Made by a program: the position numbers and the translations under genes
Notes under the pieces: model-generated
What the model was told of the DNA's origin: nothing
The model's database searches: none
The model's input: the letters and a program-made list of their open reading frames with translations, nothing else
Shown: positions 34,247 through 42,609 of the stretch, piece after piece
Numbering within the stretch: the stretch's first letter is position 1
How the letters are laid out: every line of letters begins with the position of its first letter
NCBI GenBank assembly: GCA_017539045.1
Contig: JAFYHS010000002.1
Coordinates: 1 to 44,983 of the forward strand
Direction: 5' to 3'
Length of the DNA stretch: 44,983 nucleotides
Origin: Bacteroidales bacterium
GTDB lineage: Bacteria; Bacteroidota; Bacteroidia; Bacteroidales; F082

Positions 34247-36121
34247 ATGAAAAAGCTTTTCATTCTATTTATCTCGTTAGTAGCGATGCTTACCGTGAAA
34301 GCCCAATGGGTCGACAATCCCGCGACCAACACCTTCATCGCCAACAGCTCAGCTGATGCAGGCGAAGTCTATCTCTCCACCGATGAAGTTTCTGGCGATA
34401 CTTATTTGCAATTCAACCAGATGCGCTCCAACGGCTGGGTACCCACCTTGCAAAGACTCACTTTTGAAGGCATACCACAATGGGGTGACGACGGCATCAC
34501 CATCACGAGTCAGACCTGTTCCACTTGGACGCAAGGCGTAGCGATGGTCGCCACCAATGATGGCGGTGTGGTGAGCTGCTTCTCCAATGAAGCTGGACAT
34601 TGCATCGCAGTCAGAATCAATGCCGACGGCACCTTCCCCTGGGGCGAGCAAGGCATCGTCCTCTTTGGCGGACAAGGCGGTTCGCGCACCGAGCTCCTCG
34701 CTGGCAATGATGGCGGCGTGTGGGCCCTCGGCGCCGACTACGACAACACCTATCTCTGCTACATCAACGCCGACGGCACCTTGAACCCGACCATCACCAT
34801 CAGCGATGACAACGGCAAACAGTGTATGTTCGGACTGATGGTGCCAGGACTTTACAACTCCGTCTTCGTGGTCTACGAGAAGGAGTCCTGGGCTTACACC
34901 TATTACTATGAGAAGGAGCTCTTCGTCGTCGGCTTCACACCCGAAGGTGTACAGATTGCCCCCGAGGCGCAGCTCATGTCGCCTTACACGATGGGCGGCA
35001 GCTATGCACACTATGTCGTGCCCGATGGCGCCAACGGCGGCTATGCCTACATGTGGCACGCTGGCATCGGTGGCGCCTTCAACACCTACGTCTTCCATTT
35101 CGACGAAGTGGGCAACTCCACCATCAGCGACCTAAATGGCATTTCCGTGCATCCAACTGACCCTTCAAACTACTATCTTGACGCATACGCCACCTCCGAC
35201 CCCGTGAGCCACGACCTCATCATCGTTTACGAACAAACCGATGCTGCAACGCAATCGCAGAGTAGTGTCTATATGAACCGCATCACACCGACGGGTGAGA
35301 AACTTTGGGGCGACGGCATAAATGTTGCAGGTAACGTAGGAGTCAACTATTCCGACCTCTTTGTGGATGCCTTTGAAGACGGCAGCGGATTCATGGTAAG
35401 CTATACCGTTAACATGTCGGGGTTAAGCTCCGTTTTTGCCATTGGCTATGATATGCAAGGTGACCAGCTCTGGGCGAAGAATATCAGTATAGGGACATAC
35501 AACAGGACGATGTGCGATAACAGCACGGGCTTCCACCTCGGGCAAAACATCGTGGCGTGGGTGAACGGCAGCAACGGTAATGTTTACGGACAGAATATCG
35601 GCCCCGACGGCACTATGGGTCCCATCGAGCCCATCATCCCCGTTGAGCCATGCCTCGCTCCCGAGAACCTCGAAGGCGAATACGTGTATGACATGGAGAC
35701 ACAAGAGTATGGCGTGCAAATCACATGGACCGCACCCGAGTCGCAGCCCTTGCATTACAACCTCTATCGTCATGGTATCATCAATAAGGAAGACGCCGTC
35801 ATCGAAGTGCCGGGCGATGCCACCTCCTATTTCGACGAGAGCGGCTTAGGAGAGTACAAATACCAACTGACGGCCGTCTATGAGGACTGCGAGTCGGAAT
35901 TCGCCCTCACCCCCGACGGCGAGAACTATATCGACATTGTGGTGACCGGCATTGGGGAAGCCTCAGAGAACGAGATGGTCACCATCACACGCATCTTCAC
36001 CATGAACGGCCAATGCCTCAAACACAACAACACCGAAAAATTGAGCAACGGCGTATACATCATCCAAGGCCTTACCGAAGACGGCAAGCTGGTCAGCCAC
36101 AAAGTGGTGGTCAACAAATAA
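34247..36121 (+). CDS. T9SS-exported repeat protein, paralogue 2
   Basis: This 624-residue protein has the same layout as its neighbours: signal peptide (MKKLFILFISLVAMLTVKA), about eight WG-type repeats, a fibronectin type III-like domain (TWTAPESQPLHYNLYRHG region, about 490-575) and a T9SS type A tail. The first mature residues (QWVDNPATNTFIANSS) match the other two, and the repeat region is clearly homologous throughout. The three genes follow each other at 24 and 19 bases, so they form one operon made by tandem duplication. Confidence 0.82.
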   Translation: MKKLFILFISLVAMLTVKAQWVDNPATNTFIANSSADAGEVYLSTDEVSGDTYLQFNQMRSNGWVPTLQRLTFEGIPQWGDDGITITSQTCSTWTQGVAMVATNDGGVVSCFSNEAGHCIAVRINADGTFPWGEQGIVLFGGQGGSRTELLAGNDGGVWALGADYDNTYLCYINADGTLNPTITISDDNGKQCMFGLMVPGLYNSVFVVYEKESWAYTYYYEKELFVVGFTPEGVQIAPEAQLMSPYTMGGSYAHYVVPDGANGGYAYMWHAGIGGAFNTYVFHFDEVGNSTISDLNGISVHPTDPSNYYLDAYATSDPVSHDLIIVYEQTDAATQSQSSVYMNRITPTGEKLWGDGINVAGNVGVNYSDLFVDAFEDGSGFMVSYTVNMSGLSSVFAIGYDMQGDQLWAKNISIGTYNRTMCDNSTGFHLGQNIVAWVNGSNGNVYGQNIGPDGTMGPIEPIIPVEPCLAPENLEGEYVYDMETQEYGVQITWTAPESQPLHYNLYRHGIINKEDAVIEVPGDATSYFDESGLGEYKYQLTAVYEDCESEFALTPDGENYIDIVVTGIGEASENEMVTITRIFTMNGQCLKHNNTEKLSNGVYIIQGLTEDGKLVSHKVVVNK

Positions 36122-36140
36122 GGACTCAAAAAAAATTGCC

Positions 36141-37694
36141 ATGAGGAGACATTTATTTTTGGTTCTGGCTATAGCCTCTATTTTGAAACTGAACGCCCAA
36201 TGGACCGACGATCTTTTCAACAACAATTTTATCGCCAATTGCCCCAACAATGCCGACGAGATTTACGTCTCCACCGACGAGGTGTCGGGCGACACTTATG
36301 TCCAATGGACCTTTGACGATTACTATAGTTGGACACCCACGTTACAACGTCTCAACTTTGAGGGTGTGCCTCAATGGGGCAACAGTGGCATTCACCCGAG
36401 CTACTACTACGGCCTTGCCTTGTCGCATGGCATGGCCATGGCGGCAACCAATGACAACGCCGTGGTAACCTGTTTCTCCACATCTGAAACCAATTCCGTC
36501 GCAGTGAAAATCAATGCTGACGGTTCCTACGTCTGGGGCGAACAAGGTGTCATGCTATTCGACGGTGCAGGCGGCTATCGCACCGAGGTCATGGCAGGCA
36601 ACGACGGAGGGGTGTGGGCTATGGCTACCGATTACGACAGCACCTATCTCTGCTACATCGAAGCCAACGGCACAACGAATCCTACAATTACAATCAGCGA
36701 CAATAACGGTAAACAATGCCTCTCCGGCCTTATGGTTCCTGGGCCCGACAACAGCGTTTTTGTCGTCTATGAGAAAGAAAACTTAATCTACCTATATGAT
36801 TACGAAAAAGCAATCTATGTGGTCGGCTACACGAAAGACGGCACCCAAATCACGCCCGATACATGCCTCATGTCGCCACAAACTATCCATAGAAGTCATA
36901 TTCATTATGTGGTGCCCGACGGTTTGGGAGGCGGCTATGTGTATATCTGGCATGGCGGAATGGGAGGAATCAACACCTATGTGTTCCATTTCGACGCCAA
37001 CGGCATTTCCACCATCAGCGACCCCAATGGCATTGCCGTCCACACCCCCGACCCTGACAACTATTACCTCAATGCCTACGCCACCGTTGACCCCATCAGC
37101 CACGACCTGCTCATCGCTTACATCCAGACTAATGCCGATACACAATCAAAAAGTGACATCTACATCAACCGCATCACTGCCGAAGGAGAAAAGGTTTGGG
37201 GCGAAGGCAATTTAGCGGTGAGTTACGAAGACAACAAGTGTTCGCACATCAGTATCGACGCCTTTGAGGACGGTAGCGGATTCTCTCTCGTTTACCATCG
37301 AGGCATTGACATGACCGGTTACAGTTCCACCATTGCCGCCATCGGCTTCGACATGGATGGCAACGAGATATGGAACACGGCCATGAGTTCCTCCGTCTAT
37401 CCCAGAATAGCTGCCGAAAACAGTTCGGGATTCCATCTTGGGCAGAACGTCGTCACTTGGATAAACCGTAGCACCGGCGGTGTTTACGGGCAGAACATTA
37501 GTCCTAATGGAGTCATAACGAGCATTGAAGAGCAAGCCAAAGACCCAATGGTGACCATCAAAAGAATTTACACCATGAACGGTCAATGCCTTAAGCACAA
37601 CAACCCGGATGAATTGTGCAACGGCATCTACATCATCCAAGGCCTTACCGAAGACGGCAAGCTGGTCACCCGAAAGATTGTCGTCAATCATTAA
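36141..37694 (+). CDS. T9SS-exported repeat protein, paralogue 3 (lacks the FnIII-like domain)
   Basis: At 517 residues this is about 100 shorter than the other two. The signal peptide and the repeats are kept, but the sequence goes directly from the last repeat (GVYGQNISPNG) to the T9SS sorting domain, so the FnIII-like domain is missing. The sorting domain is almost the same as that of paralogue 2, including about 40 identical bases near the 3' end, which suggests gene conversion. It is the last gene of the operon and is followed by a strong terminator. Confidence 0.82.
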   Translation: MRRHLFLVLAIASILKLNAQWTDDLFNNNFIANCPNNADEIYVSTDEVSGDTYVQWTFDDYYSWTPTLQRLNFEGVPQWGNSGIHPSYYYGLALSHGMAMAATNDNAVVTCFSTSETNSVAVKINADGSYVWGEQGVMLFDGAGGYRTEVMAGNDGGVWAMATDYDSTYLCYIEANGTTNPTITISDNNGKQCLSGLMVPGPDNSVFVVYEKENLIYLYDYEKAIYVVGYTKDGTQITPDTCLMSPQTIHRSHIHYVVPDGLGGGYVYIWHGGMGGINTYVFHFDANGISTISDPNGIAVHTPDPDNYYLNAYATVDPISHDLLIAYIQTNADTQSKSDIYINRITAEGEKVWGEGNLAVSYEDNKCSHISIDAFEDGSGFSLVYHRGIDMTGYSSTIAAIGFDMDGNEIWNTAMSSSVYPRIAAENSSGFHLGQNVVTWINRSTGGVYGQNISPNGVITSIEEQAKDPMVTIKRIYTMNGQCLKHNNPDELCNGIYIIQGLTEDGKLVTRKIVVNH

Positions 37695-37718
37695 CTGACA
37701 ACTGAACAACTGATAACT

Positions 37719-37747
37719 AAAAATGGCCGCATTGCGGCCATTTTTTT
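37719..37747. terminator. Terminator after the T9SS operon and tRNA-Val
   Basis: A 12-base-pair stem (37719-37730 with 37734-37745) and a run of T end the operon. On the minus strand it can also end the tRNA-Val transcript. Confidence 0.85.
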
Positions 37748-37749
37748 GT

Positions 37750-37823
37750 GGGAACTGTTGGACTCGAACCAACGACCCCCGCCTTGTAAGGGCGATGCTC
37801 TGAACCAACTGAGCTAAGCTCCC
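37750..37823 (-). tRNA. tRNA-Val (anticodon TAC)
   Basis: The 74-base minus-strand sequence folds as a cloverleaf: acceptor GGGAGCT with AGTTCCC, D-arm GCTC/GAGC, anticodon loop CTTACAA with TAC at positions 34-36, and T-arm with GGTTCGAGTCC. CCA is not encoded. Confidence 0.97.
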
Positions 37824-37837
37824 GTGCTTTCGGGCTG

Positions 37838-37845
37838 CAAAAATA
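37838..37845 (-). promoter_or_regulatory. Promoter -7 element of tRNA-Val
   Basis: The minus strand reads TATTTTTG 14 bases before the tRNA. Confidence 0.5.
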
Positions 37846-37897
37846 GGTTTTTTTTTCGTTTTAGCGCACCTTAGTATGATTTTTGATAGAAAAATAA

Positions 37898-37905
37898 TAA
37901 ATTTG
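37898..37905 (+). promoter_or_regulatory. Promoter -7 element of the Tim44-like gene
   Basis: TAAATTTG fits the consensus and lies 32 bases before the start codon at 37938. Confidence 0.5.
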
Positions 37906-37937
37906 CACAATTTTACAGACCATCATAAGCATTATTT

Positions 37938-38867
37938 ATGGAAGGCAACAAGAAAAAGAAGTTTTTAAAGGTTCTCCCCTTCGTCATCTTGGTATTATTG
38001 GTTGGATTGGTATGTTTTGAATACATCAACCACGCCACCACCGATGTCGGCAATGTCAACCGCTATCCCACGGGAGACGGTGGCGGCGTAGGTATAGGGA
38101 ACATCGATGGACTGAGCGAGATCATCTCCTATCTGATCGGTCTCTTCATCAAAGAGCCTATGGTGGGACTCATACTGCTTGCCGTCTTTGTCGTCCTTTG
38201 GATGATGTTTAAGAAGAAACAGCAACAGCAGGCTTCCGACACCGGCTACATCAACCAGCAGGTCAACTACCAGGCTGAAAACGACATCGTGATGGACTAC
38301 ACCAGTGTGGTTGCCGAGAAAGTGAGGGCCATCGACCCCGACTTCTCGTCCGACAAGTTCATCGGCTATGCGCGCGAAGTCTTCATGAAGATTCAAGAGG
38401 CGTGGGCCAACAAGGACTGGAGACCCATCCGTCCATTCGAGAGCGAGGCTCTGTTTGCCCAGCACAAGCAACAGCTTGACGATTTCATCCGCTCAGGCAA
38501 GACCAATGTGGTGGAGAAAATCAACATCAAGCACTGCTCGCTGCGTTCGTTCAGGGAAGATGGCGACAAAGAAGTGCTCGTGGTTTGGCTCAACGCCATC
38601 ATGCGCGATTATGTCATCGACGACAACACCAAGAAGGTGATTGAGAGCGACCCCAACCGCGACTGGTACATGCGTTACGAGATGGTCTTCAACCGCAAGG
38701 CCGGCCTGAAGACCGACCTGGGCAAGAAAGGCAACAACATCACCAACTGCCCCAACTGCGGTGCTCCCACCGAGATCACCTCTGCCGGACAATGTGCCTA
38801 TTGCGGCAGTGTCATCACCACGGGCGAACACGATTGGGTGCTGACCGATATTCATTCACGGAAATAA
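37938..38867 (+). CDS. Tim44-like membrane protein with C-terminal zinc ribbon
   Basis: The 309-residue protein has two hydrophobic segments (about residues 10-29 and 66-91), a region at about 115-260 that resembles the Tim44-like domain (VAEKVRAIDPDFSSDKFIGYAREVFMKIQEAW pattern, shown here only in part), and a zinc ribbon (CPNCG at about 271 with CAYCG at about 287). It should sit in the inner membrane with the Tim44-like domain in the cytoplasm. The next gene on the strand is an SPFH/zinc-ribbon protein, a pairing known from YdjG-YdjI-like stress systems in other bacteria, so a membrane-stress role is likely. Confidence 0.78.
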   Translation: MEGNKKKKFLKVLPFVILVLLVGLVCFEYINHATTDVGNVNRYPTGDGGGVGIGNIDGLSEIISYLIGLFIKEPMVGLILLAVFVVLWMMFKKKQQQQASDTGYINQQVNYQAENDIVMDYTSVVAEKVRAIDPDFSSDKFIGYAREVFMKIQEAWANKDWRPIRPFESEALFAQHKQQLDDFIRSGKTNVVEKINIKHCSLRSFREDGDKEVLVVWLNAIMRDYVIDDNTKKVIESDPNRDWYMRYEMVFNRKAGLKTDLGKKGNNITNCPNCGAPTEITSAGQCAYCGSVITTGEHDWVLTDIHSRK

Positions 38868-38910
38868 AAACGGGATAAAAAACGGATATAACGGAAATAT
38901 AAAATTTAAC

Positions 38911-38937
38911 GGGCGAACACGTAGGTTCGCCCCTACG
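38911..38937. repeat. REP-like palindromic element
   Basis: GGGCGAAC (38911-38918) pairs with GTTCGCCC (38925-38932). An alternative stem CGTAGG (38920-38925) with CCTACG (38932-38937) excludes the first. The sequence is of the kind of short intergenic palindrome found in many copies in some bacterial genomes; only one is in this window. Confidence 0.5.
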
Positions 38938-38972
38938 ACAAACGAACAATAAACAACTAAATAATAAACACT

Positions 38973-40220
38973 ATGGGACTTATCAAAGCAATAGGAGAAG
39001 CCATCGGCAGCACCATGCGCGACCAATGGTTGGACCTCATCAAATGTGACAACATGGGTATGGAGACCCTGATGGTGAAAAAGACCACCGAATCGGGACA
39101 AATCTCAAAAGGCAGCCGTATCATCGTGGCTCCCGGCCAGGTGGCCGTCGTCTACGACAGTGGTGCCGTCCTCGACGCCACCGCTGAAGAAGGCGTCTAC
39201 ACCTTCGACAAATCCTCATCGCCTTCGTTCTTCGGTGGCCAGTTTGGCCCCGTCTTCAAGGAGATGTGGCAGCGTTTCACCTACGGTGGCACGCCCGCCA
39301 AGGAACAGGCCATCTTCTACTTCAACGCTAAGGAGATCTTGGACAACAAATTTGGCACCGCCACTCCCGTCCCCTTCCAGGACTGGTCGCACGCCATCCC
39401 CAACCAGATGACCAACTCGCTGATGCCAATGGGCGTCAACGTGCGCTGCTACGGCAAATACACCTTCCGCCTCGACGATATGGGCGTCTTCATGCGCAAC
39501 CATGCGGGCACAGCCAACGTCATCCATAAGGACGACATCACCGAGCAGATGCGCAGCGAGGTGATGGCCACGTTCCAGAACGTGCTCAACGAGATGGGCA
39601 ACAGCAACCACCGTGTGCCGGTGCTCGAGCTGCCTAGCTACACCGAAGAGATCAAGAAGACCATGGACGAGAAGGTCTTTGACGAGCCCATCCGCGCCCG
39701 TGGTGTCCGTCTGGTGAGCTTCACCATCGAGTCGGTCTCACTCGACGACGAGAGCCAGAAGAAGATCGACCGTTACGAATACAGCAGCAACAGCATGATG
39801 CAGCAAGGCAAGGTCATCGACGTGCTGGAGACCGCGGCCGGCAACGAAAACGGTGCCGTCGGTGGTTTCATGGGCGTCGGCATGGCCAATGCGGGCTCAG
39901 GCGGCATCACAGGCGGCGCCATGACGAACGCCTGGAACGGCCAAGGCCAACAGACCAGCTACGACCCCTACAACCAACAGAAAGGCGTGGTCTGCCCCAA
40001 CTGCGGCACCATCATCACGGGCAAATTCTGCCCCGAATGCGGCACACCGGCCCCGAAGAAGGAAACCAAGAAATGCCCGAAATGCGGCACGGAAAGCACA
40101 GGCAAGTTCTGCCCCGAATGCGGTACGCCTTTAGCCGCTGTAAGCGCCAAGAGATGCCCCAAATGCGGCACTGAGGTGACGGGCAAGTTCTGCCCTGAAT
40201 GCGGCACTGCCATCGAATAA
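38973..40220 (+). CDS. SPFH-domain protein with three C-terminal zinc ribbons (YdjI-like)
   Basis: The 415-residue product starts with an SPFH (band 7-like) region at about 1-290, containing GSRIIVAPGQVAVVYDSG near residue 49 and FDEPIRARGVRLVSFTIESV near 235. A Gly-rich linker follows, then three nearly equal zinc ribbons of the form CPxCGTxxTGKFCPECGT at about 345-415. There is no membrane segment. YdjI-like proteins of this type bring partners such as PspA-type proteins to the membrane under envelope stress. It lies 105 bases after the Tim44-like gene, probably in the same operon. The ribbon repeats are close at the DNA level as well. Confidence 0.82.
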   Translation: MGLIKAIGEAIGSTMRDQWLDLIKCDNMGMETLMVKKTTESGQISKGSRIIVAPGQVAVVYDSGAVLDATAEEGVYTFDKSSSPSFFGGQFGPVFKEMWQRFTYGGTPAKEQAIFYFNAKEILDNKFGTATPVPFQDWSHAIPNQMTNSLMPMGVNVRCYGKYTFRLDDMGVFMRNHAGTANVIHKDDITEQMRSEVMATFQNVLNEMGNSNHRVPVLELPSYTEEIKKTMDEKVFDEPIRARGVRLVSFTIESVSLDDESQKKIDRYEYSSNSMMQQGKVIDVLETAAGNENGAVGGFMGVGMANAGSGGITGGAMTNAWNGQGQQTSYDPYNQQKGVVCPNCGTIITGKFCPECGTPAPKKETKKCPKCGTESTGKFCPECGTPLAAVSAKRCPKCGTEVTGKFCPECGTAIE

Positions 40221-40230
40221 GAAATGGGGC

Positions 40231-40259
40231 AAAAAAAAGCGCGGCCTCACAGCCGCGCT
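40231..40259 (-). terminator. Terminator of tRNA-Gly
   Basis: An 8-base-pair GC stem (40238-40245 with 40252-40259) is followed on the minus strand by eight T. On the plus strand there is no T run. Confidence 0.75.
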
Positions 40260-40284
40260 CCCCTTGATAAAATCAAGTCCCATG

Positions 40285-40357
40285 AGCGAATAACGGGGTT
40301 CGAACCCGCGACCCTCAGCTTGGGAAGCTGATGCTCTACCAACTGAGCTACATTCGC
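40285..40357 (-). tRNA. tRNA-Gly (anticodon CCC)
   Basis: The minus strand folds as a cloverleaf: acceptor GCGAATG with TATTCGC, D-arm GCTC/GAGC, anticodon stem TCAGC/GCTGA around the loop TTCCCAA with CCC at 34-36, and T-arm with GGTTCGAACCC. CCA is not encoded. Confidence 0.95.
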
Positions 40358-40368
40358 ATTATCGGGTG

Positions 40369-40376
40369 CAAAAATA
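40369..40376 (-). promoter_or_regulatory. Promoter -7 element of tRNA-Gly
   Basis: The minus strand reads TATTTTTG 11 bases before the tRNA. Confidence 0.5.
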
Positions 40377-40414
40377 CATATTTTTTCAATCACAGAACAC
40401 AAAAAGAACACAAA

Positions 40415-41131
40415 ATGCCAATAACAGAAAAAGACGAAAGAATCATCCACGAGAGTTTCCATCCGAAATCGTGGAGCGAGATCAAGAGCCATGACTCATG
40501 GTCGGTTTTCAAGATCATGGCCGAGTTTGTGGAAGGCATGGAGAAGCTGTCGAAGGCAGGTCCTTGCGTTGCCATCTTCGGCTCCGCACGCACCCAGCCT
40601 GGCGACAAATACTATGAGATGTCCGTTGAGATCGCCGAGAAGCTCACCGACTACGGCTTCGGCATCATCACCGGTGGCGGCCCCGGCATCATGGAAGCCG
40701 GCAACAAGGGCGCGCATCAGGGCGGTGGCACGAGTGTCGGCCTCAACATCAACCTGCCTTTCGAGCAACACTTCAACCCCTATATTGACTCCGACAAGAA
40801 CATCAACTTCGACTATTTCTTCGTCCGCAAGACCATCTTCATGCGCTATGCCCAGGGCTACATCGCCATGCCTGGCGGCTTCGGCACCCTCGACGAGCTC
40901 TCCGAGGCCATCACCCTCATCCAAACCAACAAGATGGTTGAGTTCCCGGTCGTCCTCGTCGGAAGCGAGTACTGGAAAGGCCTGATCGACTGGTTCAGGG
41001 ACACCCTGCTCACCCACCACATGATCAAGGAGGAAGACTTCGACATTTTCCATATCGTCGACACTGCCGACGAAGCCGTGAAGATCATCAAGGACTTCTA
41101 CAAGAAATACGCCATCAAGCCGAACTTCTAA
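40415..41131 (+). CDS. LOG-family Rossmann-fold protein (TIGR00730 type)
   Basis: The 238-residue product matches the LOG/YgdH family, which includes cytokinin riboside phosphoribohydrolases and nucleotide 5'-monophosphate nucleosidases. Visible motifs are AIFGSARTQPGD near residue 53, the phosphate loop ITGGGPGIMEAGNKGA, and the active-site PGGFGTLDE near 150. I use ATG 40415; a longer frame would cross the tRNA promoter and the tRNA itself. The biological substrate in this organism is not certain. Confidence 0.9.
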   Translation: MPITEKDERIIHESFHPKSWSEIKSHDSWSVFKIMAEFVEGMEKLSKAGPCVAIFGSARTQPGDKYYEMSVEIAEKLTDYGFGIITGGGPGIMEAGNKGAHQGGGTSVGLNINLPFEQHFNPYIDSDKNINFDYFFVRKTIFMRYAQGYIAMPGGFGTLDELSEAITLIQTNKMVEFPVVLVGSEYWKGLIDWFRDTLLTHHMIKEEDFDIFHIVDTADEAVKIIKDFYKKYAIKPNF

Positions 41132-41138
41132 CAATAAC

Positions 41139-41232
41139 CGCCCATAGATACGCTCAAGTTTTGTCAGCACGTCATGCCGAACCTTCAGGTGAGCGTATCT
41201 ATGCTGACAAAACTTTCGGTATGACATGGGCG
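41139..41232 (+). repeat. Self-complementary element with crossed pairing blocks
   Basis: Four blocks have complements further on: O (41139-41145 with 41226-41232), A (41144-41156 with 41190-41202, 13 perfect pairs), B (41157-41169 with 41202-41214, 13 perfect pairs) and C (41171-41181 with 41215-41225, one G-T). The order is O-A-B-C-A'-B'-C'-O', so A, B and C cross each other and cannot all form one simple hairpin. Confidence 0.75.
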
Positions 41233-41678
41233 TAACAGCCGAAAACATGCGACGCTTTATCGAAGTTCCGATTCAATTGCTTGACATCGAGGGAGAAGGC
41301 TTCCATATCATGGTCAGAGGCATGATCCATGATAAGGAAGCCTCTTTCCTTATCGACACGGGTGCCTCGCGTTCGGTGTTCGACCCCAAGACCATCACCG
41401 CTTTCATCGAAGACATCCAGTTTGAGAAGAAAGAAGGCCTGAGCGCCGGCGTGGGCAGCTCCGACTTGGAGAGTGCCACGTTTGTCATCGACAGGCTGGG
41501 CATAGGTGCACTTGAAATCACGGATTATGAAGGCGTCGCCCTGGATTTGGAGAACATCCATGAGATGTATGGCAAACTTGGGCTGCCCCACATCGACGGC
41601 ATCATCGGTGGGGATTTGCTGAGACGTCACAAAGCCGTCATCAATTACAGGAGCAGGAAACTGCGGCTGACGCCTTGA
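41226..41678 (+). CDS. Retropepsin-like aspartic protease domain protein
   Basis: The 150-residue protein has the single-lobe aspartic protease pattern: catalytic SFLIDTGASRSVFD at about residues 40-53 and a second hydrophobic-hydrophobic-Gly strand with HIDGIIGGDLL near 121. Such proteins work as dimers. There is no signal peptide. The first ATG (41226) lies inside the complementary element; the ATG at 41247 (residue 8) may be the real start. The stop is one base from the convergent SUMF1-type gene. The substrate is unknown. Confidence 0.78.
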   Translation: MGVTAENMRRFIEVPIQLLDIEGEGFHIMVRGMIHDKEASFLIDTGASRSVFDPKTITAFIEDIQFEKKEGLSAGVGSSDLESATFVIDRLGIGALEITDYEGVALDLENIHEMYGKLGLPHIDGIIGGDLLRRHKAVINYRSRKLRLTP

Positions 41679-41679
41679 G

Positions 41680-42543
41680 TCATTCCTTTTCCGTCTCCTT
41701 CTCCGTTTGTTTCATCAGGATCTCCCCTTCGGGAGTTTCTTCCTTCACATATCTTGCATCCAGGCAGAGCCTGAAGCCTCCGAAGGAGTTCTTCAGCTCG
41801 GGCAATCGCTTGCCGCGCCACGACACACGGCATGAGGTCGGGGGCAGTTGCCAGCCGCCACCGCGGATGATGTACATGTCGCCGTCTTTGCCGAGCCCCG
41901 CATTGCGTTCCGCATCATAGAAGCGGTATTTCGTTTCGCACCACTCCCACACATTACCACTCATGTCGTAGATGCCCAACTCGTTGGGCAGGCGTTTCTT
42001 CACCTTTTTCAGCTTGCGGGCGTTGCCGTTGTGCCAGGCCACGCGGTCCACCTCGTCGCCACCGCAATAAATGGTGCCTTTCGAGTGGTTGCCGCCGCGC
42101 GCCGCAAACTCCCATTCCTCTTCGGTGGGCAGGCGGAAATGCATCCCTGTGAGGCTGTCGAGGCGGCGCAGAAACTCCTGCACCTCGTAATAGTTGACAT
42201 TGGTCACGGGCCGTTTCGAGCACTTTTTGCGGCTCGGGTTGTAGTCCATCACTGCCTTCCAAAGCTTTTGTGTCACCTCGGTTTGTCCGATATAGTAATC
42301 CTCACGGATGTTGACATGATGCACCGGCAGCTCGTCGAGGAGCGAGTGGCGGTCGTAGTTGAACTCGGCCGTATCCTTATGCTGGGCGCCCATCCAGAAG
42401 CCCCCTTTCTCGATGCGTACCATGTTGAACGTCACCTTGTTGACAGTATAGGTCGTTGGAGCGGGAAGCGTGTCTTGGGCGAAGAGAGCGCTTAAGGCCA
42501 TCAAGAGCAATGCTGCAAAGATAAACAGTGTTTTTTTGTTCAT
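41680..42543 (-). CDS. Secreted SUMF1/FGE-domain protein
   Basis: The 287-residue product has a signal peptide (MNKKTLFIFAALLLMALSAL) and a sulfatase-modifying-factor domain (formylglycine-generating-enzyme fold): GGFWMGAQ near residue 47, QTEVTQKLWKAVMDYNPS near 87, RLPTEEEWEFAARGG near 139, YDMSGNVWEWCE near 193, and RGGGWQ with SCRVSWRGKR near 225. True FGE needs two cysteines in this last stretch; only one (SCRVS) is visible, so it may not oxidise cysteines. Similar proteins in Bacteroidales include GldK-like secretion or gliding partners. It is transcribed divergently from the TPR regulator. Confidence 0.82.
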   Translation of the reverse strand: MNKKTLFIFAALLLMALSALFAQDTLPAPTTYTVNKVTFNMVRIEKGGFWMGAQHKDTAEFNYDRHSLLDELPVHHVNIREDYYIGQTEVTQKLWKAVMDYNPSRKKCSKRPVTNVNYYEVQEFLRRLDSLTGMHFRLPTEEEWEFAARGGNHSKGTIYCGGDEVDRVAWHNGNARKLKKVKKRLPNELGIYDMSGNVWEWCETKYRFYDAERNAGLGKDGDMYIIRGGGWQLPPTSCRVSWRGKRLPELKNSFGGFRLCLDARYVKEETPEGEILMKQTEKETEKE

Positions 42544-42563
42544 AAAAGATTATATTTAGGATG

Positions 42564-42604
42564 CAAAGATACATTTTTTTACGAATGTTTTTTCACTATC
42601 TTTG
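42564..42604. promoter_or_regulatory. Divergent promoters of the SUMF1-type gene and the TPR regulator
   Basis: The minus strand reads TATCTTTG at 42564-42571, 21 bases before the SUMF1-type start. The plus strand reads TATCTTTG at 42597-42604, 6 bases before the TPR regulator start, giving it a very short leader. Confidence 0.6.
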
Positions 42605-42609
42605 CAGGC

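Noticed and set aside
39985-40213. Non-coding tandem repeats
   Set aside because: They encode the three zinc ribbons of the SPFH protein in frame.
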